NCBI GenBank assembly: GCA_019828565.1
Contig: JAHDYR010000015.1
Span: 806,001-870,000, forward strand
Reading direction: 5' to 3'
From: Carpediemonas membranifera
Lineage: Eukaryota; Fornicata
Length of the DNA stretch: 64,000 nt
The notes under the pieces were generated by a model. It worked only from the letters and a program-made list of their open reading frames with translations. It made no database searches and was not told the DNA's origin. The translations under genes and the position numbers were made by a program. Position 1 is the first letter of the stretch; each line of letters opens with the position of its first letter. Positions 10,049 through 20,332 of the stretch are shown piece after piece.

Positions 10049-10549
10049 TAAATTGGCACTCTTCGTCTCCAAACCTTGCTACTCATCTCCGGACATCGAC
10101 GAATTACATGAATACATGAGACAATGTATACATTTGATAGAGGCAGAATAGGAGTAGAATAAGGCAATGTGGACGCCAAAAAGCGGGCCTGATTGGGTGT
10201 GCGGCAGGTCATGATTCCTGCTGGCAGGCATGGGAGGCCGTTTCGAGCAGGCTCTCCCTGTTCAGCGGGAAGCATGGGCAGGGTTGCTATGTTGAGGAAT
10301 GCGCGGAGCTGCTATGTGCTCTTCTTCCCCGTGCCTTGTCTCAATTGTGGCTGGATACAAAATGAGATCGTCAAATATCATATCTTCGCTCAATAATAAA
10401 TCTGTCACCCTCCTTAGCTCTCTCGCACCCAGAACAACCCAGTGGTGTGGGTCCCATGGCCTTGATATGATCCCTTTGCCCCTGATCTCGTCGCAATCGC
10501 TTATCGGAGTTTTCGCACAAAAAGGTAGGCGACGATACAGCCCAAGGCG
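10049..10549. other. intergenic region upstream of MSH5 and DPE2
   Basis: Divergent 5' flank between MSH5 (minus) and the glucanotransferase (plus). Open frames at 10262-10672 and 10299-10721 run into the DPE2 gene and resemble no protein family. TTTTCGCACAAAAAGG lies just upstream of the DPE2 start. Confidence 0.5.
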
Positions 10550-13465
10550 ATGCAGACTGTCCGGTTTAATCTTCACCATTCGACTGGTTACGGCGATACA
10601 GTTTTCGTATGTGGCGATGCTGCTCCCATCGGTGCTTGGAAGGCCAACGATGCCCTCGAGCTCAAGTATCACGACGGCGTGTGGTCCCAGGAGGTTGCTA
10701 TCGATACATCCAAGGCCGTAGAGTACAAGTACTTCATCCGCCGTGCCAGCGGTGAGTTTGAGTGGCAGTCAGGCCTGAACTACCGTCTCATCGCCATCCC
10801 CACCGGCAAGCGGGAGCTGCACATGCACGACGAGTGGCCCCTCGCCCCTACACTCAGCGACACCATCTCCAAGACCGCTACCTTCCACGACGCCATCATT
10901 CGCAGCGACGTCGCCGTCGCCCCCGAGGCCGTTGTTGCCCCCAAGGATGGGGAGACCGTCATCAACTTCTCCATCTATGCCCCGTGGGTCGAGCACAACC
11001 ACGCCCTCTTCATCTGCGGTGGCCACCCCGCCCTCGGTGACTGGAGCCCCGCCAACGCCCTCCGCTGTGGCGTCAAGGACGGCATTCACTCAGCCTCCAT
11101 CGTTGTCGACGCCGGCATCTCCACCCCGATTGCTTACAAGTGCTTCCTCGGCGAGCCCGGCAAGCCTGTCCGCTGGGAAGCTGGCGAGAACCGCGCCACT
11201 GCGGCGTCTCCCGTGGTCGACGCCGAGATTCCCCTGGTAATCCCCGAGCCCGAGGAGGTCATCGGCTCTGTCTCGGCCCGCGTCCCCGTCTCTGTCGGCG
11301 CGGCCACCTACCGCCATTCTTTCCGCTACGGCTTTGAGGTCCGTCCCCGGGTGATGGGCACAGTCGTTCCCGTCTTCTCCCTCCGCAGCCGTAAGTCTCT
11401 CGGCGTTGGCGAGTTCCTCGACATGAAGCCCATGATTAACTTCATCGCCCAGGCCAAGGGCAACGTTCTTCAGATCCTGCCCGTGAACGACACGATGATC
11501 CACTTCTCCCACCGCTGGTCATCTTACCCCTACTCTACACTCTCCGTGTTCGCTCTCCACCCTCTCTATGCTCGTGTGGACGACGAGAAGTCGGTCGGCA
11601 AGATTCCCGCTGCCATCCGGGCTAAGATTGACGCTTTCAAGAAGGAACAGATCAAATCCCCCATTGCTGACTACGAGAAGGTTCTCCCCGCCAAGCTCAA
11701 GTTCCTCCGCGAAATTTACGATGTCAAGCGTAAGGACAAGAGCCTCCCCGACCTCGATGCCTTCCTCGAGGACAACGAATACTGGCTGCCCGACTACGCC
11801 GTCTTCAAGTACCTCGCCGACAAGAACAAGTCCTGCGACTTCTACAAGTGGCCTGAGCACTCCGAGTTTACCCCCGCGGTCCATAAGTTGTTCAAGGACC
11901 CAACCGCTGGCCCTGAGGTCTACTTCCACGTCTGGTGCCAGTACATTCTCTGCCAGCAGTTCGCCGAGGTGTCAAAATACGCCTCTGTCAAGCGTGTCGC
12001 CATCAAGGGTGACATCCCCATCGGCGTCGACCCCCACTCCTGCGATGTCTGGCGCTACAAGGAGCTCTTCAACATCGACACACGCACCGGTGCTCCCCCC
12101 GACATGTTCTCAGCCTCTGGCCAGTGCTGGGGCTTCCCCACGTACAACTGGGACGCCATGGCCAAGGACGGCTTCAAATGGTGGGCTGCGAGGCTCGGGC
12201 TTATGGCCAAGTTCTTCAAGGCGTACCGCATAGACCATGTGCTCGGTTTCTTCCGCATCTGGCGTCTGCCCGATACTGCTGTTAGCGGCATCCCTGGCTT
12301 CTTCTTCCCGTCCCGCCCCATTCACTTGAACGAACTCAAGGCCCGCGGCATCCACAATATTGACCGTCTCGTTGAACCCTTCCTCCCCGAGAGATTCGTC
12401 TACGAGGTATTTGAGGCGTATTACGAGGACAGGGAGGTCGCCAACGAGCACGCGAGAGCTTGCATTGGCCGCTACCTCACCCTCAAGGAGACCAAGGCGG
12501 GTACCCGCTACTTCAAGTTCAAGCCTGAGTTCGCTAACGAGCAGGCCATTGCCGATGACAAGCCCATCCCCAAGGGCGTCTCTCTCGAGGAAGAGGTCGA
12601 GCACCGCAACTCTATGATGCCCTACTTCCGCCTGCTCAACAACGTTTGTCTATACCGCTCGCCCTTCCAGCCAGAGTGGGAGTTCTTCCCCAGGTTTGGC
12701 ATGAAGCTGACGTACGACGATGGCTCTGAGAGGTCCGACTTGCCCATGCTCGCTTCGTGGCGTTACCTCGATGCCCGCGAGCAGACCATCCTCCAGGACA
12801 TCTGCGACAACTACTTCTACCGCGATCATAACGACATCTTCACCAAGGAGGCGCACAAGAAGCTCCCCTCCATCCTCAACGCCGCTAACATGCTCATCTG
12901 CGGAGAAGACCTCGGCCTTCTCGCCCCCTGCGTTACCCCCGTCATGAAGCACTACTCCATGCTCGGCCTTCGTGTCCAGCGCTTCCCCCCGCCCGACCCC
13001 TCGGGTGCTATGAAGGACTTTGCCCACTGCAACGAGTTTGGCTGGGACAACGTCGCTACCCCTGGCACCCACGACATGCCCACCCTCCGCTCTTGGTGGC
13101 GTATCGTCCCGAACGCCAAGGAGGAGGGCGTCCGCGAGGCCTTCTGGAACGACTTCCTCCGCGAGGGTTGGGAGTCGACCCGCCCCAAGGAGCTCGACCC
13201 CGCCAAGGTCCACAAGATCATCGACCAGATGCTGTGGTGCCCCGCAATGCTCGCTATGTTCCAGATCCAGGATCTCATGGCCCTTGACGAGCGTACAGTC
13301 TACCCTGGCTGCCCCGAGGACGAGAACATCAACTCGCCAGAGAACCCCCGCCACTACTGGCGTTACCGGATGCACATGGATGTGGAGGACCTGCTTAAGG
13401 AGAAGAACCTCATCAAGATGCTTGCTGGGAAGGTTGAGGCCTCGGGCCGCGGCAGGATTTATTAA
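10550..13465 (+). CDS. DPE2: 4-alpha-glucanotransferase, DPE2 type (CBM20-CBM20-GH77)
   Basis: Disproportionating enzyme of 971 residues that would move glucosyl units between maltose or maltodextrins and polysaccharide acceptors. Two N-terminal starch-binding CBM20 modules (about 1-95 and 130-225; GDAAPIGAW and GGHPALGDW are typical) precede a GH77 catalytic domain. GH77 marks include SLRSRKSLGVGEF, the Asp-containing YRIDHVLGFFRIWRLP segment, GEDLG and TPGTHDMPTLR. This architecture matches plant and amoebozoan DPE2 rather than bacterial MalQ. It points to glycogen or starch-like reserves handled in the cytosol. Single exon; start follows GCCCAAGGCG. Confidence 0.95.
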   Translation: MQTVRFNLHHSTGYGDTVFVCGDAAPIGAWKANDALELKYHDGVWSQEVAIDTSKAVEYKYFIRRASGEFEWQSGLNYRLIAIPTGKRELHMHDEWPLAPTLSDTISKTATFHDAIIRSDVAVAPEAVVAPKDGETVINFSIYAPWVEHNHALFICGGHPALGDWSPANALRCGVKDGIHSASIVVDAGISTPIAYKCFLGEPGKPVRWEAGENRATAASPVVDAEIPLVIPEPEEVIGSVSARVPVSVGAATYRHSFRYGFEVRPRVMGTVVPVFSLRSRKSLGVGEFLDMKPMINFIAQAKGNVLQILPVNDTMIHFSHRWSSYPYSTLSVFALHPLYARVDDEKSVGKIPAAIRAKIDAFKKEQIKSPIADYEKVLPAKLKFLREIYDVKRKDKSLPDLDAFLEDNEYWLPDYAVFKYLADKNKSCDFYKWPEHSEFTPAVHKLFKDPTAGPEVYFHVWCQYILCQQFAEVSKYASVKRVAIKGDIPIGVDPHSCDVWRYKELFNIDTRTGAPPDMFSASGQCWGFPTYNWDAMAKDGFKWWAARLGLMAKFFKAYRIDHVLGFFRIWRLPDTAVSGIPGFFFPSRPIHLNELKARGIHNIDRLVEPFLPERFVYEVFEAYYEDREVANEHARACIGRYLTLKETKAGTRYFKFKPEFANEQAIADDKPIPKGVSLEEEVEHRNSMMPYFRLLNNVCLYRSPFQPEWEFFPRFGMKLTYDDGSERSDLPMLASWRYLDAREQTILQDICDNYFYRDHNDIFTKEAHKKLPSILNAANMLICGEDLGLLAPCVTPVMKHYSMLGLRVQRFPPPDPSGAMKDFAHCNEFGWDNVATPGTHDMPTLRSWWRIVPNAKEEGVREAFWNDFLREGWESTRPKELDPAKVHKIIDQMLWCPAMLAMFQIQDLMALDERTVYPGCPEDENINSPENPRHYWRYRMHMDVEDLLKEKNLIKMLAGKVEASGRGRIY

Positions 13466-13729
13466 GAGTGACTGATAAAGTATTTAAGGTAGCGTGGGTC
13501 TTGCTGCAAGGCGATGCGTCATGCACAGGCCAATGTAATCCGGTGACTCTCTGACTCAACAGTGTTGCTGCCACCGGTGATCAGTCCGTTGAGCGTGCTG
13601 AAGTCGACCAAGGTCACGGTCGGGAATCTGATACAGGCGAACGCGTGTAACGCTCGGGAGAGGCGCCGCCGTGGACGTCCCCGTCATCCACCGCTGAGCA
13701 GTCAGTTAGCCCACGTACGTAACTGCATG

Positions 13730-15280
13730 TCAGGCATGACTCACCCAACTCTGTGGAGTCCTGCCTAGAATCCGAGCTGCCTCATGGACAGGCACTACCG
13801 CCCGACCGACTGTCGCTTGGAGGATGCCGTTGGCGTCGATGTCGAACGACACCTCGATCTTCGGGACGCCGCGGGGGGCGGGCGGAATGCCGGTCAGGTC
13901 GAAGGTGCCGAGCTTGTTGCAGTCGCGTGTGCGGGCGCGCTCGCCCTCGAAGACCTGGATAGTCGCGACGGACTGGTTGTCGGCGAAGGTGGAGAAGGTC
14001 TCCTTGGCGTGCGCGGGGATAGTGGTGTTGCGCTTGATGAGGGTGGTCATCACGCCGCCGGCGGTCTCGATGCCGAGCGAGAGGGGCGTGACGTCGAACG
14101 GGAGGAGACCCTGCACCTGGGCGGAGACCATCTCGGGCATGTCGCCGGAGAGGATGGCGGCCTGTACGGCGGCACCGAAGGCGACGGGCTCAACAAAGTT
14201 GATGATATTGCTGGGCTCCTTGCCGAAGAAGTCATTGAGCATCTGCTGCACCTTGGGGATGCGGGTCGACCCGCCGACGAGCACAATCTTGTCGACACTA
14301 GATTTGTTGAGGTTCGCGTCGTTGAGCACGCGCTGGACAGGGTCGATGCAGGCACGGAAGAGGTCGCCGCAGAGCTCCTCGAAGCGGGTACGGGTGATGC
14401 TGGAGGAGAAGCCGATGCCCTTGTAGAGAGAGTCGATCTCGATGGCGGCCTGGATGGAGGTGGACAGGGTGCGCTTGGCGCGCTCGCAGGCGGTGCGGAG
14501 AAGATCCATGGAGCGGGCGTTACCGCTGATGTCCATATTGTGCATGCCCTTGAACTCGGTGACGAAGTGGTTGACCATGCGGCTGTCGAAGTCCTCGCCG
14601 CCGAGGTGAGTGTCGCCCGCGGTCGCCTTGACCTTGAAGATGCCCTCGTCGATGGTGAGCAGCGAAACATCGAACGTGCCACCGCCGAGGTCGAAGATCA
14701 GGACGTTCTTCTCCGTGGCCAACTTGTTGTCGAGCCCGTACGCGATCGCCGCGGCTGTCGGCTCGTTGATGATGCGGAGGACCTCGAGGCCCGCGATCTG
14801 GCCGGCGTCCTTCGTGGCCTGGCGCTGCGAGTCGTTGAAGTACGCGGGGACCGTGATGACGGCCTTGCTGACGGGCTTGCGGAGGTAGTCCTCGGCGGTC
14901 TTCTTCATCTTCTGCAGGACCATGCCCGAGATCTCCTCGACCTGGAAGGTGCGGGTCTCGCCCTTGTGCTGCACCTGGACGGCCGCCTTGTCGCCCGCGC
15001 CCGCGACGACCTTGAACGGCCAGTGGCCCATGTCGGCCTGGACCTCGCGGTCGTTGAAGCGGCGCCCGATGAGGCGCTTCGCGTCGAAGACTGTGTTGGT
15101 GGGGTTCTTCGCCGTCTGGTTCTTCGCAGCCTCGCCGATGAGGCGCTCGTCCTCGTTAAAGGCGACGTATGAGGGTGTTGTGCAGTTGCCCTGGTCGTTG
15201 GCGATGATCTCGACGCAGTCCTTCATGAACACGCCAACGCAGGAATATGTGGTGCCTAAGTCGATTCCGATAGCAGTCAT
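13730..15280 (-). CDS. cytosolic-type HSP70, truncated C-terminus
   Basis: Starts at [16 protein letters not shown]. The ATPase domain is intact, with the phosphate-loop segments [12 protein letters not shown] and [10 protein letters not shown]. The substrate-binding beta-sandwich runs to [10 protein letters not shown], where HSP70 homology stops. About 30 unrelated residues follow before the stop, giving 516 residues against the usual 640-660. The helical lid and any EEVD tail are missing, and the 264 bp downstream hold no recognisable remnant. It may be a decaying paralogue or a lidless chaperone. An upstream in-frame extension to 15367 has only a non-ATG start. A 462-codon frame on the opposite strand is a codon-usage shadow. 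Confidence 0.85.
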   Translation of the reverse strand: MTAIGIDLGTTYSCVGVFMKDCVEIIANDQGNCTTPSYVAFNEDERLIGEAAKNQTAKNPTNTVFDAKRLIGRRFNDREVQADMGHWPFKVVAGAGDKAAVQVQHKGETRTFQVEEISGMVLQKMKKTAEDYLRKPVSKAVITVPAYFNDSQRQATKDAGQIAGLEVLRIINEPTAAAIAYGLDNKLATEKNVLIFDLGGGTFDVSLLTIDEGIFKVKATAGDTHLGGEDFDSRMVNHFVTEFKGMHNMDISGNARSMDLLRTACERAKRTLSTSIQAAIEIDSLYKGIGFSSSITRTRFEELCGDLFRACIDPVQRVLNDANLNKSSVDKIVLVGGSTRIPKVQQMLNDFFGKEPSNIINFVEPVAFGAAVQAAILSGDMPEMVSAQVQGLLPFDVTPLSLGIETAGGVMTTLIKRNTTIPAHAKETFSTFADNQSVATIQVFEGERARTRDCNKLGTFDLTGIPPAPRGVPKIEVSFDIDANGILQATVGRAVVPVHEAARILGRTPQSWVSHA

Positions 15281-15412
15281 GTGCTTATCTAAGTCTGTGT
15301 GAGCGGTGTTGTGGGGAACGCACGTTGTCCGCTGTTCTGCCATCCGGGATCGATGTGATGACTGCACGAAATCGATCTGAAGATTGATCTGATGATTGAT
15401 CTGATGCCATCG

Positions 15413-15718
15413 CTACCAGATGTCGTCGCGGCGCTCCGGTGAGTAGACCTGAGATGTGTTCAGGTTGCTCATCTCCAAGCCAGCCACACCATTTCCAAGA
15501 TCAACCAGGGCGAGTGTCACAGCCTCGTAAGCAGCCGCCCCATGTGCCAAAGCTGCACGCCATTGAAGGTATGATAGTGTAAGACATAGCGCACAGACAT
15601 GCAATGGCTCCCCTATGCCTCCCACTCCACCATTGTGACCCCAACCAGCAGGGCGGGACTTGAGAGCAAACAGCACACGTGGCCGACCGCCGACACTATA
15701 CCGTGCCACTACCCGCAC
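15413..15718 (-). CDS. small hypothetical ORF upstream of HSP70
   Basis: Open frame of 101 codons in the 480-bp gap between the HSP70 start and the WD40 gene. The C-terminal half looks protein-like (HGAAAYEAVTLALVDLG) but I recognise no family. It may be a real small gene, the last exon of an unrecognised one, or chance. The rest of the gap at 15281-15412 shows only short ATTGATCTGATG-like direct repeats near 15380-15402. Confidence 0.3.
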   Translation of the reverse strand: MRVVARYSVGGRPRVLFALKSRPAGWGHNGGVGGIGEPLHVCALCLTLSYLQWRAALAHGAAAYEAVTLALVDLGNGVAGLEMSNLNTSQVYSPERRDDIW

Positions 15719-15762
15719 ATGTATCCTATGTATATAGTAAATACCGCTTTATGACCCAGCCC

Positions 15763-16968
15763 TCAATACCCAATCAACCTTGCCTCCTCACTGATCAGCT
15801 CCGCATCCCACTGCGTCACCGTCCGATGGCTTGACCGAGTCGGTTCCCACAACTGCATCATACAATCGCCGCCGGTGCTTAAAACTGTCCAGTCCCGATG
15901 GGTCCATTGAAGATCGTTCACTGAAGCACTGTGGCCTCGATGCTCGAACAACAGCTCGGGCTTGGCGTTGCCGCATGACGTGGGCTTCTCACGGCCGATG
16001 CGGGAGAGGTCCCAGAGAGATACGACGCCGTTCGTCGCGCCCGTGGCAAAAACAGTGTTGCTGAACGGGCTACATTCCAGGTTCCAAATCTCTCCCTGTC
16101 GCGAAGTGGTGCCGGTATATAGTGGTTTGGTCGGCGAACGTAAATCAAGTAAATCCCACTTGTTGCTGTGGCAGGTTATGACGTACCCCTCACCTGTCTG
16201 CTTCGCGCACATGACGTCCTGTCTGTCTGGCCTCGTCTGAGCGAACGCTGCCGTTGCCGTTCTTGGGTCCAAAACCGCGAAATGCCCGTTGTTATAAGAG
16301 ACGATGACTAGGTTACCCTGGTTTGATGAGAAGCAGATATCATTGATCGTCTCATCTTTCCACGGCGTGTGCACGATCTTCGGCCGTCCGTTTCCGTTAT
16401 TGATGTCCCAGACGGCTACGGAGGCGTCGTCCGATGCCGTGGCTAGCAAGTCTCCCGTTGCCGACCAAGCGAGCGGGAAGAAGTCTCCCGCGGCACCATT
16501 AAGGGTGACTGGATCAGAGTTGATACCCTTGAACAACAGCACTGAGCCATCCGCGTGTCTTGTCGCTATTCTGTATGTTCTCGCACTGACTGGGGTCTGT
16601 CGGATCCTGTTGCACTCGTCGGGAAGCTCGCACAGTTGAGTCTGTCGGACCTCGATCATTGGATGCCTCAGGTTCTTGTGGCGGTGGTGCTGGTACAATG
16701 CGTTGGGGTTTGCACGCATGTAGGACTCGGTGGGGATGGTAACGTGGCACATCATCATTTCAGACGTGGTCTCGGTGTCTGAACGAGGTACAAGAATCAT
16801 GAAGGTCTCCTTTGAGCCGTCGAGGTCCTTGATTGTCTCTCTGAGCACCATAGAGGACTGTGCGCTCACATCCTGGTCTACATCGACGAACAGCTCGTAG
16901 TTCGAGCCAGAAGCAGCCAAAAACGCATCATCCGCCGCAGCTTGCGATACTTCCACCTCAATACCCAT
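15763..16968 (-). CDS. WD40 histone-binding protein, RBBP4/RBBP7/MSI1-like
   Basis: Protein of 401 residues with an N-terminal extension and a WD40 propeller from about residue 130. The C-terminal blades carry a segment close to RBBP4: WDLSRIGREK, then PELLFEHRGHSASVNDLQW and MMQLWEP. In RBBP4/MSI1 proteins this region forms part of the histone H4/H3 binding surface in HDAC, PRC2, CAF-1 and HAT1 complexes. The N-terminal H4-binding helix is diverged. Another Sin3/HDAC-type gene, Sds3-like, lies at 57.1-58.0 kb. Intronless. GRWD1-type assembly factors are the main alternative. Confidence 0.75.
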   Translation of the reverse strand: MGIEVEVSQAAADDAFLAASGSNYELFVDVDQDVSAQSSMVLRETIKDLDGSKETFMILVPRSDTETTSEMMMCHVTIPTESYMRANPNALYQHHRHKNLRHPMIEVRQTQLCELPDECNRIRQTPVSARTYRIATRHADGSVLLFKGINSDPVTLNGAAGDFFPLAWSATGDLLATASDDASVAVWDINNGNGRPKIVHTPWKDETINDICFSSNQGNLVIVSYNNGHFAVLDPRTATAAFAQTRPDRQDVMCAKQTGEGYVITCHSNKWDLLDLRSPTKPLYTGTTSRQGEIWNLECSPFSNTVFATGATNGVVSLWDLSRIGREKPTSCGNAKPELLFEHRGHSASVNDLQWTHRDWTVLSTGGDCMMQLWEPTRSSHRTVTQWDAELISEEARLIGY

Positions 16969-17316
16969 GAAATAGCAGGGTTAAAGGAGCGGAGAATGGA
17001 GATGAGCTGATCCTCAACTCGCTCTCTTGTTTCGACTGATGCTTTCATTTTCGACCCACTGCACAGCTTGAGGACAGGCGACCTTGGCCACCGTGTCGGC
17101 CAGGAAGGGCAGATGACATATCAGGCAGGTGGCTCGCCGCTCCCCCGATTGGCATGACGTGGTTGAGGGTCCCGAAGATGTGGTGAAACCAACCTAAAAA
17201 CAACAAAACCCACGCTCACGACCAGCGTTGACTAGATGCCGCGGTAGCCGTCACGCACCATGCACACCTCGCTGCAGACGATCATTTATTCCAATCTACC
17301 AGCAAAGAATTACACT
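16969..17316. other. intergenic region
   Basis: It lies between the starts of the WD40 gene and the end of the adenosine deaminase gene. I see no open frame, RNA gene or repeat in it. Confidence 0.5.
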
Positions 17317-18390
17317 CTACACCTCCTTCACCTTGTAAACGCCCTCAGGATCGACCCCATGCTCCAACAACAACTTGCTAGCCACCTCTCTGGCCTGTTG
17401 CCTGATCTTCTTCCTCTCGCCCTCCTCTATGAACGCCACCTCAAACCCGTAATCAGCGACCCTAGCGAGGTCTGCGAGAGTCAACCCGCATTGCTCGTGG
17501 ACCAGCATGTACTCGTGGGTCAGCGTGATGTTGGAGACAGTGCGGTTGTCGGTGCAGATCACCGTGGGGAGCCCGGCGTCGAGGTACTGCCGGATGGGCC
17601 AGTCGGACATCGAAAGAACAGTCTTCGTCTGGAGATTGGAAGTGGGGCACATCTCTAGAGCCACGCGACGGCCCACAGCGAGTGTAACAAGGGTGGGATC
17701 TTCTCTCATCCGGACACCGTGCCCAATACGGTCGGCCCGACACTCGACGATAGAGTCACGAACGGACTCGGCACCGGCAGCCTCGCCAGAGTGTAGAGTC
17801 AGGCGCAGTTTAGGGTTTGAGTGAACGATTTCGATGGCAGTCGGGTGAGTCTGAGAAATAAGGCCCCGCTCCGAGCCGGCCATGTCAAATGCCACAACAC
17901 CATGGTCAAGGTGTCTCAATGCTAGTCTAGCGAGCTCATCGACCTGGTCGGCCGTCATGTGCCTTAAACCGCACACTATAAATCTGCAGACAATGGAATA
18001 CTGGGCCATGGCACGTTGGGCACCGGTCCAGACAGCGACCATGATTTCATCGAGGGCAAGGCCCTTGGCGACATGGAGGTAGGGCGAGAAACGGATCTCT
18101 GCGTAGGTGATGCCATCGTTGAAACAATCTTCAGCGAGTTCGAAGGAGATACGCTCAAGGGCTTCTGCTTCCTGCATGACAGTCAAGGGAACAGAGAAAC
18201 GGGACAGATACTCATCGAGACTGTTGGTATTTTCATCCACATGCATCATTCGAGTGAGTTCTTCGAGATCGGTGGGCAGTTCAGCGTTCTGAGCCTTCGA
18301 GAGTTCCAAAACTGTTGTAGGACGAGCACTGCCATCGAGATGAAGGTGAATATCTGCTTTAGGGAGCTGCCGGACGAACGATTCAATCAT
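17317..18390 (-). CDS. adenosine deaminase, bacterial-like
   Basis: Zinc hydrolase of 357 residues converting adenosine to inosine in purine salvage. Seen in order: KADIHLHLDGS (two metal-binding His), LHSGEAAG (His and the catalytic Glu), RIGHG, CPTSNLQT and CTDNRTVSNITLTHEY. The TDNR sequence at the last metal site, in place of TDDP, is what I recall from actinobacterial-type Add enzymes, which would fit lateral transfer. I start at the ATG giving MIESFVRQLP; the frame is open 12 codons further up but only from a TTG. Metamonads commonly rely on purine salvage. Confidence 0.92.
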   Translation of the reverse strand: MIESFVRQLPKADIHLHLDGSARPTTVLELSKAQNAELPTDLEELTRMMHVDENTNSLDEYLSRFSVPLTVMQEAEALERISFELAEDCFNDGITYAEIRFSPYLHVAKGLALDEIMVAVWTGAQRAMAQYSIVCRFIVCGLRHMTADQVDELARLALRHLDHGVVAFDMAGSERGLISQTHPTAIEIVHSNPKLRLTLHSGEAAGAESVRDSIVECRADRIGHGVRMREDPTLVTLAVGRRVALEMCPTSNLQTKTVLSMSDWPIRQYLDAGLPTVICTDNRTVSNITLTHEYMLVHEQCGLTLADLARVADYGFEVAFIEEGERKKIRQQAREVASKLLLEHGVDPEGVYKVKEV

Positions 18391-18676
18391 TCCCGCGTTT
18401 GTTGTTACTTTGCCTGAATAAGTCAAGGGTGGTCAAACAATATCGTGACATGACAATCGATCTTGACCCGGCGAGCTGTGCGTGCCAAGAGCCTCTTCGC
18501 GGCCACCTCACCGTCACTGTTTGGTCCGACGTTACGAGTGTAGCGTCTGACGTGTCACCAGAACACTGTTACAAATCGCCCTGACGAAGCCTGTTGACGA
18601 TGGCACACACAAACAACATGCCATCCCCCATCACTACCCAGCCTGACAAGCTGACATTTACAATCTCGACTGGGCC

Positions 18677-20042
18677 TCATCCGAGCATGATGTCCCGCAG
18701 GTCTGGCCCGCCAACTGATCTGACCCCGCCGAAGCCCACTGCGCCGTATACTTCGCCGTCAAGCCGGCTAAACTGCTCTTCGCTGACATCGTCCATCACC
18801 GTAATCTGCACTTGCTCTGGTTCGGCCATCTGCTTGATGCGGGACGACAACGCTGCTTGATCAGCACGCTCAATCGCACGAACCAAAGGATCCATGCACC
18901 CCGGGCTGCCAATAACTTCATCGCCGAACAGTGTGTACGCCGAAGACAGACCAGTGACAAAGGTATACGCTCCTGTTCTGACATGGAAGTCGACCTTGGC
19001 TGAATCAACCAGGGTGCGTGCAAGATCGGGGGCGACCGTCAGAGATTTGACTGCTGACCCAACTTGCTTGAGGAGATCATCAACCTTGGCGGTCGGAACT
19101 GCACAATAAATAGATATGAACCCGTTGTTAGCGTATGTCACATTATGGACTCTGAAGCCCAGCAGCAGCTCTCTAGCACCAGACATGGTCGAGGGAAGCG
19201 AGAGCAGTGGCGAAAGAGCGCTGACGGCGCCGTACTCGGCATCCTGCGGGGGAACGCCTGCGAAGGTGATGGCGACGTGGCTTACCGGCATGGGTGGGAT
19301 CGGTGTTCCAGATTTCACGACTCGGGCGACTCTGCTTGATCCTGCGTGGAAATGAGCTGGTGAGACAACCCTCCTGGCCGAGCTCGGGGACGGCTGTTGG
19401 AAGGACGCCTCTGCCAACTCGCAGAGCTTGTCGTGGTCTACGTCGCCTGCTGCGAGGAGTGTGAGGGATCTGGGGTCGCAGTGGTTTTCACTGAAGCTGA
19501 CGAGCTTGTCCCGAGTCATTCCTTGGATGTTTGCCTTCGGACCGAGAACAGTCATGCCTAAGGGATGGTCTGAGAATACATGGGCATGGACAACGTCGTA
19601 CAGGGTTTCTTCAGCGACAGAAGCGACGGACTCGCCCTCTGCGACAATGGTGCTGCGCTCATTCTCAACGAGGTTGGAGTCAAAGAGAGGGTGCTGGACG
19701 ATGTCTGAGAGGATGCCTGTGACCTGCTCAGTGTCTCCAGGTAGGCAGCGCGCTGAGTACATCTGTGTGACTTTCAGGGAAAGAACGAACAGTGTGATCG
19801 CGCGTCGTGTACGCATTCATGTGTGCTCCCATGTTCTCAACGGTTTCTACAAGCTGACTGTAGCTCTGGGTCGCCGTGCCCTTGAACAGCATGTGCTCGA
19901 TGAAGTGTGCGGTTCCATTCGTCTCCTGCGTCTCAAAGGATGAGCCACTCCGCAAGTGGACGCCAAGAGCTACAGTAGGCCAGTCCAGATGCTTGGTGAT
20001 TACCTTAACGCCGTTGGAAAGAGCCGAAGAGCGGATGACGGA
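18677..20042 (-). CDS. M16 metallopeptidase, mitochondrial processing peptidase beta-like, two exons
   Basis: Peptidase that would remove targeting presequences in a mitochondrion-related organelle. Exons in transcription order: 20042-19791 and 19762-18677, with a 28-nt intron (GTTCGT to TCACACAG), giving 445 residues. The catalytic HxxEH motif is HFIEH in GTAHFIEHMLFKG, with a distal Glu in NERSTIVAEGE, so the active site is complete. Splicing joins YTTRDHT to MYSARCLP and reconstructs the core. The same frame is open upstream to an ATG at 20183; that longer start would add 47 residues. The flank of the ATG at 20042 contains GTGCAGAATA. A glycine-rich loop as in alpha-MPP is not evident. Confidence 0.85.
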
Positions 20043-20332
20043 CATTCGTCGTGCTGTGCAGAATAGGGTCCAGGGCAATCGTGAGAGAGACGAGTGTGGG
20101 ATGGCAGAAGTATGCTTCTGACAGCCTGTGTGGCCTGGGTGCGAGTCTTTAAGTACATGCCGGGCACTTGGTATCAGTCTCATCTTTCCTTTGCCGGGAG
20201 AAAACGGAGAATGCCCGGAGAAGGCACTAGCATAGGTTCAGAGACACAGTGGTAGACACACAGCTGGTTCCCAGCTTGAAATCGAATTGTGCCATAACTT
20301 GCGAAATTCCGTTGAAGACGTCTTGAACGGAA

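Noticed and set aside
10262-10672. 136-codon minus frame upstream of and into DPE2
   Set aside because: Overlaps the certain DPE2 start and shows no family similarity.
13784-15172. 462-codon open frame antisense to HSP70
   Set aside because: HSP70 genes with GC-rich third positions commonly produce a long antisense frame; the sense frame has clear homology.
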